From NCBI GenBank assembly GCA_937121175.1, contig CAKZKD010000002.1, positions 472,799 through 536,798 on the forward strand: a stretch of 64,000 nucleotides of DNA, written 5' to 3'. The notes below the pieces were generated by a model. It saw nothing but the letters and a program-made list of their open reading frames with translations. It was not told the origin of the DNA and did not search any database. The position numbers were made by a program, and so were the translations under genes. Of the stretch, positions 1 through 8,073 are shown piece after piece. Each line of letters opens with the position of its first letter. The first letter of the stretch is position 1. The DNA comes from an uncultured Flavobacteriales bacterium. Lineage in GTDB: Bacteria > Bacteroidota > Bacteroidia > Flavobacteriales_G > Salibacteraceae.

Positions 1-8
1 GATTCCAC

Positions 9-428
9 ATGCGGAATTTAAGAGAATGTTTACTTTTATTAATGGCTATTGTCTTGTTGGCGTGCAACGAAACACCTACCAATACCAGCTCTCATTTTTC
101 TTCCAAAAAAGAAGTTATTCTAGAATTATCGATCCCAATCAATAATTCCATCGACCAGTTTTCGAATTCTCCTTTCTTCTATGGAATTAAGTTGGTGGAA
201 TTTTCAAAGGACAAAATGATAGTTTCGGTAGATACCGAATCCATTGAATTGGAAACCGCAAAGCAGAACATTAACTATCAAGGTTTGGTAATAGAAAAGC
301 AATATGTTGTGGAGCCTAAAGCAACTGTTGCAGGGCACAAGCAGGAACAAGAATCGGCATCTCGGCTCCAAATTCCAGAAATTACATTCCCAAATATTTT
401 TAAGGCGCTCGTAGTGTTTTATCATTAG
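9..428 (+). CDS. Small hypothetical lipoprotein
   Basis: The product has 139 residues. It opens with a short basic stretch, a hydrophobic run and a lipobox ending LLAC at about residue 19, so it is probably a lipoprotein exported by Sec and lipidated by Lgt/LspA. The mature part is polar, with a Thr/Ser-rich start and no motif I recognise. Nothing shows its function. It lies 52 bp upstream of ctaA in the same direction, but ctaA has its own -7 box in the gap, so the two may not be cotranscribed. The start lies only 9 bases from the window edge, so its promoter cannot be seen and an earlier start cannot be excluded. Confidence 0.55.
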   Translation: MRNLRECLLLLMAIVLLACNETPTNTSSHFSSKKEVILELSIPINNSIDQFSNSPFFYGIKLVEFSKDKMIVSVDTESIELETAKQNINYQGLVIEKQYVVEPKATVAGHKQEQESASRLQIPEITFPNIFKALVVFYH

Positions 429-456
429 ATTTTTTTCGCATTCAACTTTCCGGAAG

Positions 457-464
457 TACTTTTG
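457..464 (+). promoter_or_regulatory. Bacteroidota -7 promoter box for ctaA
   Basis: The octamer TACTTTTG fits the Bacteroidota/Flavobacterium -7 consensus TAnnTTTG and ends 16 nt before the ctaA ATG. There is no clear TTG about 19-22 nt upstream (only a T-run), so the -33 element is weak. Confidence 0.5.
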
Positions 465-480
465 TTCTTAATAGAAAACA

Positions 481-1518
481 ATGAGCAAAGTCCAAAAAAA
501 ATGGTTAGTCGCCTGGTTGTTAACTGGAGCTTTAATGGTGTTTTTGATGGTCGTAATAGGTGGGATTACTCGCCTAACTAATAGCGGATTAAGCATGGTA
601 GATTGGCATTTGATTGTTGGGGCTGTGCCACCAACCACGGATGCAGAATGGCAATTAACTTTTGAAGGCTATCAGCAATCCCCTGAGTTCAAAGAGCTTA
701 ATTCAGAATACACGGTTGAAGACTTTAAGTCTATTTTTTGGTGGGAATATTTACATCGAATGCTAGGTAGAGTTTTGGGAATAGTTTTTCTAATTCCATT
801 TCTGTTTTTCTGGCTTAAGGGTTGGTTACCTAGAAAGTTGAAAATTCAATTGCTCTTGGTTTTTGGACTAGGAGCTTTTCAGGCATTTCTTGGTTGGTTT
901 ATGGTCAAAAGTGGTCTTGTAAATGAGCCTAGAGTTAGTCACTTTAGACTGGCTGCTCACCTTTTTACGGCATTCATTACGTGCATGGTTATTTTTTGGA
1001 TTTGCCTCAATATTTGGAGAGGAGAAATTGCTAAAGTCAAATTGGAAAGTTTTGGGAGGTTGGTGCTTTCGTTTCTGGGTATTGTAATTCTTCAAATTGT
1101 ATACGGTGCTTTTGTGGCAGGTGTACATGCAGGATACATGCACAATACATGGCCTCTTATGGATGGAAGCTTTATTGCAGATGCAGTTTGGGCATTAGAA
1201 CCGACCTATTTGAATTTCCTTGAAGGAAAATCTGGAATTCAGTTCGTTCATCGTATTCTAGGTTTACTAGTTTTTGGACTGGCTGCTGCTATTTACTGGA
1301 AAGGACTGAAACAGTTGTTCCTGAAGGAACAAATAACAGGGGTGCGATTGGTTTTGATTTTAGTTGTATTTCAGGTCGTTTTAGGGATAGCGACTTTATT
1401 ATTTCAAGTACCAATCGTTCTAGGGGTATTGCATCAAGCTGGTGCCTTGTGTGTGTTAGCTGCTGGTGTTTATTTATTGCATACGCTTAAATATCCTTCC
1501 ATTCCAAGGTCTCAATAA
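481..1518 (+). CDS. ctaA: Heme A synthase (COX15/CtaA family)
   Basis: This integral membrane enzyme oxidises the C8 methyl of heme O to the formyl of heme A, the cofactor of aa3-type cytochrome oxidase. The 345 residues contain about eight hydrophobic segments. Conserved family motifs are visible: GGITRLTNSGLSM near residue 27, EYLHRMLGR with the heme-ligand candidate His near 92, LAAHLFTAF in the middle, QFVHRILG, and VLHQAGAL near the C-terminus. The length fits the long COX15-like class. Its 3' end overlaps the convergent gldD gene by 32 bp with no terminator between them. It implies an aerobic respiratory chain with heme A oxidase; those oxidase genes are not in this window. Confidence 0.93.
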   Translation: MSKVQKKWLVAWLLTGALMVFLMVVIGGITRLTNSGLSMVDWHLIVGAVPPTTDAEWQLTFEGYQQSPEFKELNSEYTVEDFKSIFWWEYLHRMLGRVLGIVFLIPFLFFWLKGWLPRKLKIQLLLVFGLGAFQAFLGWFMVKSGLVNEPRVSHFRLAAHLFTAFITCMVIFWICLNIWRGEIAKVKLESFGRLVLSFLGIVILQIVYGAFVAGVHAGYMHNTWPLMDGSFIADAVWALEPTYLNFLEGKSGIQFVHRILGLLVFGLAAAIYWKGLKQLFLKEQITGVRLVLILVVFQVVLGIATLLFQVPIVLGVLHQAGALCVLAAGVYLLHTLKYPSIPRSQ

Positions 1519-2080
1519 GATGGTACATATCCTTGGTCACGTATTCAATCACTGGGCCTAAAGAATCTGGATTTGGTCGCATATTGAAATACAATGAGCC
1601 TCTAACAAAATGATAGTTACTGTCTGTAAGAAAGAACTGAAAGTTAGATGCAACGTTCCCTTCAAATTCGTAGGCTAAGCCATATACACTATGGTCTTTG
1701 TTTTCATAATACCGCTCTTTAATGTCATCAGCCCTCACGGTATGCTTCATAGCTAATTTTCTAGCATCTTCAATGTATTTAAACAACGAATCGCGTACAA
1801 TAGTGTTGTAGGTAAAGTGCATAGTAGCACCATATTGCGGGTAATGAAGATTCAACCAACATGGGTGTTTTAATCGTTTGAGTTTGTCATCCAAAATAGA
1901 CCGCTTCGGGTACTCAAAAGAATAGGCGCAGTTTGGGCTGTGTTCTAGATATTCCTTTTTTGGAAACTCGACTTTAATATAACCTCTAGGTCTAGGTGTG
2001 TTTATTACCTCATCAGTGCAAGAAAACAAGAACAAAAGGCAGCTCACTGTGAGCAGACACATTAATTTTTTAATTCTCAT
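1487..2080 (-). CDS. gldD: Gliding motility lipoprotein GldD
   Basis: This is a 197-residue lipoprotein with lipobox LLFLFSC near residue 21, then the family-typical PRPRGYIKVEFP start of the mature chain. GldD is required for gliding in Flavobacterium johnsoniae, and loss of Gld proteins also disturbs T9SS function. Its exact biochemical role is unknown. It overlaps gldE upstream by 11 bp, and the order ssb-gldE-gldD is the arrangement common in Flavobacteriia, so it is surely cotranscribed and translationally coupled with gldE. The gene end overlaps ctaA on the other strand. Identification rests on the conserved N-terminal motif, the length and the neighbours. Confidence 0.92.
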   Translation of the reverse strand: MRIKKLMCLLTVSCLLFLFSCTDEVINTPRPRGYIKVEFPKKEYLEHSPNCAYSFEYPKRSILDDKLKRLKHPCWLNLHYPQYGATMHFTYNTIVRDSLFKYIEDARKLAMKHTVRADDIKERYYENKDHSVYGLAYEFEGNVASNFQFFLTDSNYHFVRGSLYFNMRPNPDSLGPVIEYVTKDMYHLIETLEWKDI

Positions 2081-3410
2081 TTTCCGGCAGTTTGTTAATG
2101 GTTACCTTAATGGACGATACCTTTCTTGCATCAGCGCTTTCTGTTGTAAAGGAAAAGTGCATGAACTCAATACACTCTCCTTTTACGGGAATGTGACCAG
2201 CTTGCTCAATCACGAATCCTGCTAACGTATCAGAATCGCCTTTTAGCTCTTCAAATGCATTTCCGTCGATGTCCAATAATCTGTAAAAATCGTTCAACAG
2301 AGTCTTACCTTCAAATATGTAATTGCTCTCATCGAGTTTGGAGTATGTGAGGTTATCATCGTCAAATTCGTCAGAAATGTCACCAACTATTTCTTCAATA
2401 ATATCTTCTAAGGTTACAATTCCAGAAGTCCCTCCGTATTCGTCAACTACAATTGCCAAGTGAATTTTTTTCAATTGAATTTCTTCTAACAAGTCATCAA
2501 TTTTTTTGTTTTCAGGAACAAAAAAAGGTGGTCTCAATAGTTTTTTCCATTCAAAACCTTTAGGAGATTCAATATGGGGAATAAGGTCTTTTACGTACAA
2601 TAGCCCCTCAATACTGTCGAAATTATTGGTAAAAACTGGAATTCGAGAATACCCGGATTCCAATATTTGTGCAAGTACATTTTCAAAAGTTTCGGAAGAG
2701 TCTAATGCAAAAACATCCATTCTGGAAGTCATGATTTGTTTCACATCCGTGTTGCCAAATTTTACAATTCCCTTAAGTATTTTTTGTTCTTCTTCGGTAG
2801 TTTCTTCATCCGTCGTTAACTCTAATGCATGCGATAATTCATCGACAGAAATGTTATCCGATTTTTTTTGAAGTCGTTTGCTTATAAAATTTGTTGACCT
2901 AACAAGTGTCATACTTAGCGGTAAAAACGCTCTTCGTAAGACCAACAATGGTTGCGCCATTAATTGGGTTATTTTTTTTGAATTTCTGTTGCTATATACT
3001 TTTGGAATCACTTCACCAAATAGGAGCAACAAAAATGTAACTACCACTACTTGAATCACAAAACCCACGGTTACATAGTCTGAGAAATCAAAAAGATTAT
3101 TGATAATAGTGGTGGATAGTATAATAATTGCGACGTTTACCAGGTTATTCGCAATTAAAATTGTAGCCAATAAACGTTTTGGGAATTGTAATAAATCTAG
3201 AATTTGAGTACTGGCTTTTTTACCATCGTGCTCTAATTCGCTAATATCCTTTGGGTCCAAAGAAAAAAACGCAACTTCAGAACCAGAAATTAGCCCAGAA
3301 AGTAACAGTAGTAAAAGCATCACTACCATTTCAACAAGAGTTTCGATATTAAAACTCCTGAATACGCTTAAAAGTTCTATGTGTAATAAAAGCTCCGGCG
3401 GAGGTTCCAT
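2070..3410 (-). CDS. gldE: Gliding motility-associated protein GldE (CNNM/CBS/CorC family)
   Basis: The 446 residues are in the order of the CorC/HlyC-like transporter-associated family. A CNNM (DUF21) membrane domain with several transmembrane helices spans about 25-200, including the SGSEVAFFSL motif near 42. A pair of CBS domains follows at about 205-335 (LYVKDLIPHI, VVDEYGGTSGIVTLEDIIEEIVGDI), then a C-terminal CorC_HlyC domain. GldE is thought to assist GldD, and relatives handle divalent cations. The gene lies 32 bp after ssb and overlaps gldD by 11 bp. The chosen ATG leaves a short tail before the first helix; a start closer to the helix is possible. Confidence 0.92.
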   Translation of the reverse strand: MEPPPELLLHIELLSVFRSFNIETLVEMVVMLLLLLLSGLISGSEVAFFSLDPKDISELEHDGKKASTQILDLLQFPKRLLATILIANNLVNVAIIILSTTIINNLFDFSDYVTVGFVIQVVVVTFLLLLFGEVIPKVYSNRNSKKITQLMAQPLLVLRRAFLPLSMTLVRSTNFISKRLQKKSDNISVDELSHALELTTDEETTEEEQKILKGIVKFGNTDVKQIMTSRMDVFALDSSETFENVLAQILESGYSRIPVFTNNFDSIEGLLYVKDLIPHIESPKGFEWKKLLRPPFFVPENKKIDDLLEEIQLKKIHLAIVVDEYGGTSGIVTLEDIIEEIVGDISDEFDDDNLTYSKLDESNYIFEGKTLLNDFYRLLDIDGNAFEELKGDSDTLAGFVIEQAGHIPVKGECIEFMHFSFTTESADARKVSSIKVTINKLPENEN

Positions 3411-3442
3411 TCAACTAATTTAGGTAAAACATTTTGGTTTGG

Positions 3443-3853
3443 TTAAAACGGCAAGTCATCCTTATTTTCCGAGGAAGACTTTACCCCTTCTGTAGCCTCA
3501 GCACCTTCGCTTCGATTCGGAGCGCCTAATAACGTAAGATTGTCAACCAAAACTTCGGTGACGTATTTGGTGTTTTTATCTTGGTCTTCGTAAGAGCGTG
3601 TCTTTAGTCGGCCTTCTACGTACACCTTATTCCCTTTTTTTAAGTACTTTTCTACTACGCCAACAAGTCCGCTTCTCCAAACAACAACATTGTGCCAGTC
3701 AGTATTTTCACGTTGTTCTCCGTTTTTATCTTTATAGGATTCAGAGGTTGCAATTGGAAATGAGGCAACAGCACGACCTTCTTCAAAATGTCTAACATCG
3801 GGGTCTTTACCCAAATTTCCGATTAATATAACCTTGTTTACGCTACCTGCCAT
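3443..3853 (-). CDS. ssb: Single-stranded DNA-binding protein
   Basis: The 136-residue protein has an OB-fold at about 1-110 (NKVILIGNLGKDPDVR, WHNVVVWR, YVEGRLKTRSYEDQ). A short acidic linker follows, then the DDLPF tail that binds partner proteins of replication and repair. It coats ssDNA during replication, recombination and repair. It is the first gene of the ssb-gldE-gldD unit, with its own -7 box 19 nt upstream. mutY lies 50 bp away on the same strand. The tail is short compared with E. coli SSB, as is usual in Bacteroidota. Confidence 0.96.
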   Translation of the reverse strand: MAGSVNKVILIGNLGKDPDVRHFEEGRAVASFPIATSESYKDKNGEQRENTDWHNVVVWRSGLVGVVEKYLKKGNKVYVEGRLKTRSYEDQDKNTKYVTEVLVDNLTLLGAPNRSEGAEATEGVKSSSENKDDLPF

Positions 3854-3872
3854 TGCTTGATTTTTAGAAGAA

Positions 3873-3880
3873 CAAAGCTA
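3873..3880 (-). promoter_or_regulatory. -7 promoter box for ssb-gldE-gldD
   Basis: On the minus strand this reads TAGCTTTG, a match to TAnnTTTG, 19 nt upstream of the ssb ATG in the 49-bp gap after mutY. It suggests that ssb-gldE-gldD can be transcribed independently of mutY. Confidence 0.55.
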
Positions 3881-3902
3881 AAAAATATTGATTCAGAAGG
3901 GA

Positions 3903-4946
3903 TTAGGCTTCTAGGTATTTTTCAACCAGTCTTGAAACAGGAAATTCACCAATTTGGTCAATTTTAATCCATTTGCAGTTTGGAATTTCTACCGGTTGCT
4001 TTGTATCCATATGAGCTTCCCAAAAAGTAGCTACATAATCTATGTGACTCAATACATGCTTGAATTTCTTTCCAGTTCGAACGAGATTTAATTCTGGAAC
4101 ATTAAAAGCAGTGGATGCTTTTTCTAGTAATAACTCATCGGTAATTTTAAGATTTGTTTCTATGGATGGGAAATCATATAACCCCTCCCAAACGCCAAGG
4201 CCTTTTCGCTGCCGAATCATCACATATTGTTGGAATTTAAATACAATATACTGCAGTTCGATTTTCTTTTTTTTCTGCTTCTTCGCTTTAATGGGTAGTT
4301 CGTTAACCTTACTGTTCTTTAAAGCAAGACAGTTTAATGCCAACGGACACATTGAACAATCCGGACTTTTTGGTTTGCATTGAAGTGCACCGAACTCCAT
4401 TATTGCTTGGTTATAGGTATTACAATTAGTTGTGGGAAGGAGGTTAATAGCCGTTTCCTTAAAGGTTTTTTTTCCTAAGGTTGAGTCAATGGGTTCTTCT
4501 ATACCAAAATATCTACTGAGGACTCGGTAAACATTTCCATCAACTACGGCTACTTTTTCGTTACTCGAAAATGAAGCAATGGCAGACGCTGTGTATTCTC
4601 CAATTCCTTTTAGAAGTATCAATTCTTTGTATTCGGTTGGGAATGGATATCCGCTTTTCACAACCTGTTTTGCTGTTTTAAGCATATTTCTGGCCCGTGA
4701 ATAATAGCCCAGTCCTTGCCACATCTTTAAAATTTCATCTTCTTCAGCTTTTGCCAAGTCCGCTATTGTTGGAAAGCGATGAGCAAATTTCTCGAAATAA
4801 GGTAAGCCTTGCGCAACTCTAGTTTGTTGTAAAATCACCTCACTCAGCCATATGATGTAAGGGTCTTTTGTTTCTCGCCACGGTAATTTTCGCTGATTTT
4901 TATCAAACCAGAGCAGTAAAGAATCAGAAAAAATATTGTTTGTCAT
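3903..4946 (-). CDS. mutY: A/G-specific adenine DNA glycosylase MutY
   Basis: MutY removes adenine mispaired with 8-oxoguanine, preventing G:C to T:A transversions. From the start MTNN the protein has 347 residues. It carries the catalytic Glu in SEVILQQTRV (about 36), the helix-hairpin-helix LLKGIGEYTASAIASF with catalytic Asp in VVDGNVYRV (about 136), and the iron-sulfur ligands C-x6-C-x2-C-x5-C. A C-terminal NUDIX-like domain for 8-oxoG recognition follows. I prefer the ATG at 4946 over one 21 nt further upstream because a TATTTTTG promoter box ends 9 nt before it, and because the family starts close to here. It is divergent from the HU gene. Confidence 0.94.
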   Translation of the reverse strand: MTNNIFSDSLLLWFDKNQRKLPWRETKDPYIIWLSEVILQQTRVAQGLPYFEKFAHRFPTIADLAKAEEDEILKMWQGLGYYSRARNMLKTAKQVVKSGYPFPTEYKELILLKGIGEYTASAIASFSSNEKVAVVDGNVYRVLSRYFGIEEPIDSTLGKKTFKETAINLLPTTNCNTYNQAIMEFGALQCKPKSPDCSMCPLALNCLALKNSKVNELPIKAKKQKKKKIELQYIVFKFQQYVMIRQRKGLGVWEGLYDFPSIETNLKITDELLLEKASTAFNVPELNLVRTGKKFKHVLSHIDYVATFWEAHMDTKQPVEIPNCKWIKIDQIGEFPVSRLVEKYLEA

Positions 4947-4955
4947 ACTTAACGT

Positions 4956-4963
4956 CAAAAATA
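4956..4963 (-). promoter_or_regulatory. -7 promoter box for mutY
   Basis: The minus strand reads TATTTTTG (TAnnTTTG), 9 nt upstream of the MTNN start codon. The expected transcript leader is only about 5 nt, which favours this start over the upstream ATG at 4967, since that would lie inside or before the promoter. Confidence 0.5.
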
Positions 4964-4997
4964 GCACGGGCTACGTTCTGTACTATACTTAAAATTA

Positions 4998-5005
4998 TAT
5001 ATTTG
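4998..5005 (+). promoter_or_regulatory. -7 promoter box for the HU gene
   Basis: TATATTTG matches TAnnTTTG. A TTCTG at 4976-4980 sits near the -33 position. The predicted leader is about 70 nt, unusually long for this window, so the HU mRNA may carry post-transcriptional control. The box lies 34 bp from the divergent mutY box. Confidence 0.5.
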
Positions 5006-5078
5006 CGCCCCGTTAAAAAACAGGGTATTGTTTTATATAACGGTTTAACAATTAGAGAAATACAAAAATTTAATCATA

Positions 5079-5369
5079 ATGACAAAGGCTGATATTGTAA
5101 ACGAAATTGCCGAATCTACTGGAGTTGAAAAAAATGTTGTTCAGGAAACTGTAGAGGCATTTATGGGTTCAGTTAAGAATTCAATGGAGAAAGGTGAAAA
5201 CGTTTACTTAAGAGGATTTGGAAGTTTTATCATCAAGAAGAGAGCGGAAAAAACTGGTAGAAATATTTCTAAAAACACCAGTATTATTATTCCTGCTCAC
5301 TACATTCCTGCTTTCAAACCTTCGAAAACATTTGCTAGTCAGGTTAAAAACAAAGTGAAAGTCAAGTAA
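5079..5369 (+). CDS. HU/IHF family DNA-binding protein
   Basis: This is a 96-residue histone-like protein of the bacterial DNABII family. It binds and bends DNA and helps compact the nucleoid. The helical dimerisation half (KADIVNEIAESTGVEK) is followed by the signature GFGSFIIKKRAEKTGRN and the beta-arm region with an IPAHYIPAFKPSKTF motif, the usual place of the intercalating proline. The TTG-started TPR gene begins 4 bp downstream, and then come a tiny ribosomal-type gene and rng. This order supports one transcription unit from the box at 4998. Whether it acts more like HU or IHF cannot be told from sequence. Confidence 0.93.
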   Translation: MTKADIVNEIAESTGVEKNVVQETVEAFMGSVKNSMEKGENVYLRGFGSFIIKKRAEKTGRNISKNTSIIIPAHYIPAFKPSKTFASQVKNKVKVK

Positions 5370-5373
5370 CAAT

Positions 5374-5877
5374 TTGAATCTACAAAAGCATCGCGGTCAG
5401 TTAATTGCCATTATAGTTGTATTTGTAATTGGAGTCACTTTAGCGATGTTGCCTCATAAAAGTTCTGTTGTTCCGGTTAAAGAAGAAGTTACCGAATCGA
5501 AAGAAACGCTGAGTGTAGATGAAAAAATTGAAACTGCAGTTGAAATAATTACTTCTGGAAAAGGTGCTCCAATGCGGGGAATATCACTTTTAAAAGAAGT
5601 TTTGGAAGAAGACCCAAAGAATACAAAAGCACTATATTACTTAGGTGTATTTAGTATTCAAAGTGGACAATTTGACAAAGGTATTGGTCGATTTGAAGCT
5701 ATTTTGGAGTTGGAGCCAAATAATCAAGATGCACGATTGCTGCTTTCGAGATGTTTGATTGGGAACAATCAGCCTGAAGAAGCAAAAAAAGAATTAAATA
5801 AAATAATGCAGTCTGAGGCTCCTGTTGAGCTGAAAGACAATGCAAATGAATTAATTGAAGAAATTAAAAAATCTTAG
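5374..5877 (+). CDS. Membrane-anchored TPR protein
   Basis: The product has 167 residues. An N-terminal basic stretch and one transmembrane segment (IAIIVVFVIGVTLAML, about 11-26) form a signal anchor. An acidic/Glu-rich linker and two to three tetratricopeptide repeats (about 85-165) with LYYLGVFSIQSGQFDKGIG and LEPNNQDARLLLSR follow. TPRs are protein-binding scaffolds, and the partner is unknown. The start is a TTG 4 bp after the HU stop, so translational coupling is likely. No ATG lies nearby upstream of the hydrophobic segment. Its place between HU and rng suggests a housekeeping role, but that is inference only. Confidence 0.75.
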   Translation: MNLQKHRGQLIAIIVVFVIGVTLAMLPHKSSVVPVKEEVTESKETLSVDEKIETAVEIITSGKGAPMRGISLLKEVLEEDPKNTKALYYLGVFSIQSGQFDKGIGRFEAILELEPNNQDARLLLSRCLIGNNQPEEAKKELNKIMQSEAPVELKDNANELIEEIKKS

Positions 5878-5879
5878 TT

Positions 5880-5969
5880 ATGCCAAGCGGTAAGAAAAGA
5901 AAAAGACACAAGATTGCCACTCACAAGAGAAAAAAGAGACTGAGAAAAAACAGACATAAGCGTAAGTAA
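5880..5969 (+). CDS. 29-aa basic ribosomal-type protein (AURKAIP1/COX24 domain, mS38-like)
   Basis: A 29-codon ORF starts 2 bp after the TPR gene's stop codon. The product is almost wholly Lys/Arg/His (MPSGKKRKRHKIATHKRKKR then LRKNRHKRK). This matches my memory of the tiny Bacteroidota proteins annotated as AURKAIP1/COX24-domain, which resemble mitochondrial small-subunit protein mS38 and the mycobacterial ribosomal protein bS22. The likely role is binding rRNA in the 30S subunit near the decoding region; this is inference from those relatives. Its place between HU-TPR and rng, an rRNA-processing RNase, fits a ribosome role. It is short enough to be missed by default gene callers. Confidence 0.8.
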   Translation: MPSGKKRKRHKIATHKRKKRLRKNRHKRK

Positions 5970-6027
5970 GCGCCGTTAGTTTTTGCCTTAGCTGCTAATA
6001 TTTGAGCGGCTTTGGCGCTTTTGTTTC
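5968..6027 (+). terminator. Hairpin with T-rich tail between the 29-aa gene and rng
   Basis: Arms AAGCGCC (5968-5974) and GGCGCTT (6014-6020) enclose an imperfectly folding loop, followed by the T-rich stretch TTGTTTCTTTTT. It could be a partial terminator or attenuator that separates rng expression from the HU operon. The long loop makes this uncertain. Confidence 0.35.
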
Positions 6028-6043
6028 TTTTTAATCAGAGGGT

Positions 6044-7594
6044 ATGAATAAAGAATTAGTTATTAATGCTTCTTCCTCTGAAGTAAGAATCGCACTTCTT
6101 GAAGACAAGAAGCTTGTCGAGCTTCATGAGGAAAAGCCAAATAACGAATTTTCTGTAGGCGATATTTACCTTGGAAAGGTAAAGAAGCTTGTCCCAGGAT
6201 TAAATGCAGCTTTTGTAAATGTGGGTTATGAACGTGACGCATTTTTGCATTATCTCGACCTGGGGCCACAGTTACAGTCGCTACAGAAATTCGTAAAAAA
6301 TACACGTTCGGGAAAACAAAATTCCCCTGAACTCGCGGACTTTAAGTTTAGCGATGAAATTGATAAGAACGGTAATATTAAGGACGTCCTTTCTCAAGGG
6401 CAGGAGGTATTGGTTCAAGTTTCTAAGGAACCCATTTCAACCAAAGGTCCAAGAATTAATTGTGAGGTAAGTTTAGCTGGTCGATTTTTGATTTTAGTGC
6501 CTTTTTCAGAGAAGGTGAATATATCGTCAAAGATTAGAAGTAAAGCTGAACGGACAAGACTCAAAAGCTTAATTGACAGCATTAAGCCGAAGAATTTTGG
6601 TGTTATTATTCGAACCGTTGCGGAGAATAAAAAAGTTGCCGAACTAGACCAAGATTTAAAAGACCTTGTGAGTCGATGGGCAGATATGCACACGTCTTTA
6701 AAGGAAGCTAAACCACCGAAAAAATTATTGGGCGAATTAGGAAAGTCGGCCGCTTTGTTGCGCGATATTCTTAGTCCAAGTTTCAACAGCATTGCAATTG
6801 ACGATCCACAACTATATGGTGAAATCAAAAATTATATTGGAACAATTGCACCTGAAAAGGTCAGCATTTTAAAACAGCACACAGCTAAGAAACCCATTTT
6901 CGATACCTATGGTATAGAAAAGCAGATAAAAGCGCTTTTTGGTAAAAATGTTACCATGTCTTCTGGAGCTTATTTGGTTATTGAGCATACGGAAGCATTG
7001 CATGTTGTTGATGTAAATAGTGGTAATACCTCGAAGTCTGATTCAAGTCAGGAAGAGAATGCTTTGCGGGTGAACATTGAGTCGGCAGAAGAGATTGCTC
7101 GTCAACTTAGGTTGCGCGATATGGGTGGAATTATCGTAGTAGATTTTATTGACCAACGAAAAGCAGAAAGTCGAAAGGAATTATTGAATTCGTTAAAGGA
7201 ATTCATGAAAAACGATAAGGCTAAACACCATATTTTACCACCCAGCAAATTTGGCCTAATTCAGATTACACGTCAACGTGTGCGCCCAGAAATGGATATC
7301 AAAACCTCTGAAGTAATTCAAACCAAGGATGGTAATGTTGAGGTAAGAGCAACCATTCTGCTTATTGATGATATTGAGAATGAAGTTTTCCGTATTCTCG
7401 ATGGAAAAATGACTGGAAGTTTATTTGTTCAATGTCATCCATTTATAGAAGCCTACTTCAAAATGCGCCGAATGCAGTATCAGGCCAAGTGGTTTATGAA
7501 GTACAAGAAGTGGGTTTCCATTACCTCGTCGAATTCATTGCCATTGATGGAGTTCCATTTTATTGGAGACGGTGGTAAGGAGCTGAAATCATAA
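6044..7594 (+). CDS. rng: Ribonuclease G/E family
   Basis: This is an RNase E/G endonuclease of 516 residues, close to E. coli RNase G (489). It matures 16S rRNA 5' ends and cleaves A/U-rich mRNA. It lacks the long disordered C-terminal scaffold of RNase E. It begins MNKELVINASSSEVRIALLE. An S1 RNA-binding domain follows (VGDIYLGKVKKLVPGLNAAFVNVG, about 37-125), then the catalytic core with Mg-binding Asp motifs VVDVNSGNT and GGIIVVDFIDQR. A small C-terminal domain ends the chain. It follows the 29-aa ribosomal-type gene by 74 bp and precedes recX by 18 bp. It may share transcripts with the HU operon. Confidence 0.93.
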   Translation: MNKELVINASSSEVRIALLEDKKLVELHEEKPNNEFSVGDIYLGKVKKLVPGLNAAFVNVGYERDAFLHYLDLGPQLQSLQKFVKNTRSGKQNSPELADFKFSDEIDKNGNIKDVLSQGQEVLVQVSKEPISTKGPRINCEVSLAGRFLILVPFSEKVNISSKIRSKAERTRLKSLIDSIKPKNFGVIIRTVAENKKVAELDQDLKDLVSRWADMHTSLKEAKPPKKLLGELGKSAALLRDILSPSFNSIAIDDPQLYGEIKNYIGTIAPEKVSILKQHTAKKPIFDTYGIEKQIKALFGKNVTMSSGAYLVIEHTEALHVVDVNSGNTSKSDSSQEENALRVNIESAEEIARQLRLRDMGGIIVVDFIDQRKAESRKELLNSLKEFMKNDKAKHHILPPSKFGLIQITRQRVRPEMDIKTSEVIQTKDGNVEVRATILLIDDIENEVFRILDGKMTGSLFVQCHPFIEAYFKMRRMQYQAKWFMKYKKWVSITSSNSLPLMEFHFIGDGGKELKS

Positions 7595-7612
7595 GGTTAC
7601 TTTAGTTCCTCA

Positions 7613-8071
7613 ATGAGGGGTAGAAAGTTTTCGAAGGATGAGGCAAGACAGAAAATAATGTCGTACTGCGCTATGCAAGAGCGTTGTCATTTTGAAGTTC
7701 AAGAAAAACTGAAATCGTGGCAAATTCCTTGGGATATTTCTAGTGAGCTAATTGTTCATTTAATAGAATATAATTTTTTGAATGAAGAACGTTTTGCGCG
7801 TTCTTTTGCTCGAGGAAAATTTCAGATTAAGCGTTGGGGAAAAAGAAAAATTACTCAGAAATTATTCGAGAAACGGGTTTCTAAACCTTGTATCAAACTT
7901 GGCTTAGCAGAAATTTCTGAGGAGGATTATAAAAGAACCATCAAAGCGTTAATTGTCCGAAAAGAAAAGGATATTATTGCCACTAATAAATTTGAAAAAA
8001 TGGCCAAGTTGAGAAGTTACCTGATGCAAAAGGGTTACGATTGGTCAGATATTAAAGAATATTTTGAATAG
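7613..8071 (+). CDS. recX: Regulatory protein RecX
   Basis: RecX modulates RecA filament growth. The 152-residue protein shows the all-helical three-repeat pattern with family motifs: RQKIMSYCAMQERCHFEVQEKL in repeat 1, LIVHLIEYNFLNEERFARSFARGKFQIKRWGKRKI in repeat 2, and a C-terminal repeat ending MAKLRSYLMQKGYDWSDIKEYF. The gene lies between rng and prfB with gaps of 18 bp and 2 bp, and recA is not nearby. The start ATG is followed by MRGRKFSKDEA, which places the first repeat at the normal distance. Confidence 0.88.
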   Translation: MRGRKFSKDEARQKIMSYCAMQERCHFEVQEKLKSWQIPWDISSELIVHLIEYNFLNEERFARSFARGKFQIKRWGKRKITQKLFEKRVSKPCIKLGLAEISEEDYKRTIKALIVRKEKDIIATNKFEKMAKLRSYLMQKGYDWSDIKEYFE

Positions 8072-8073
8072 TT

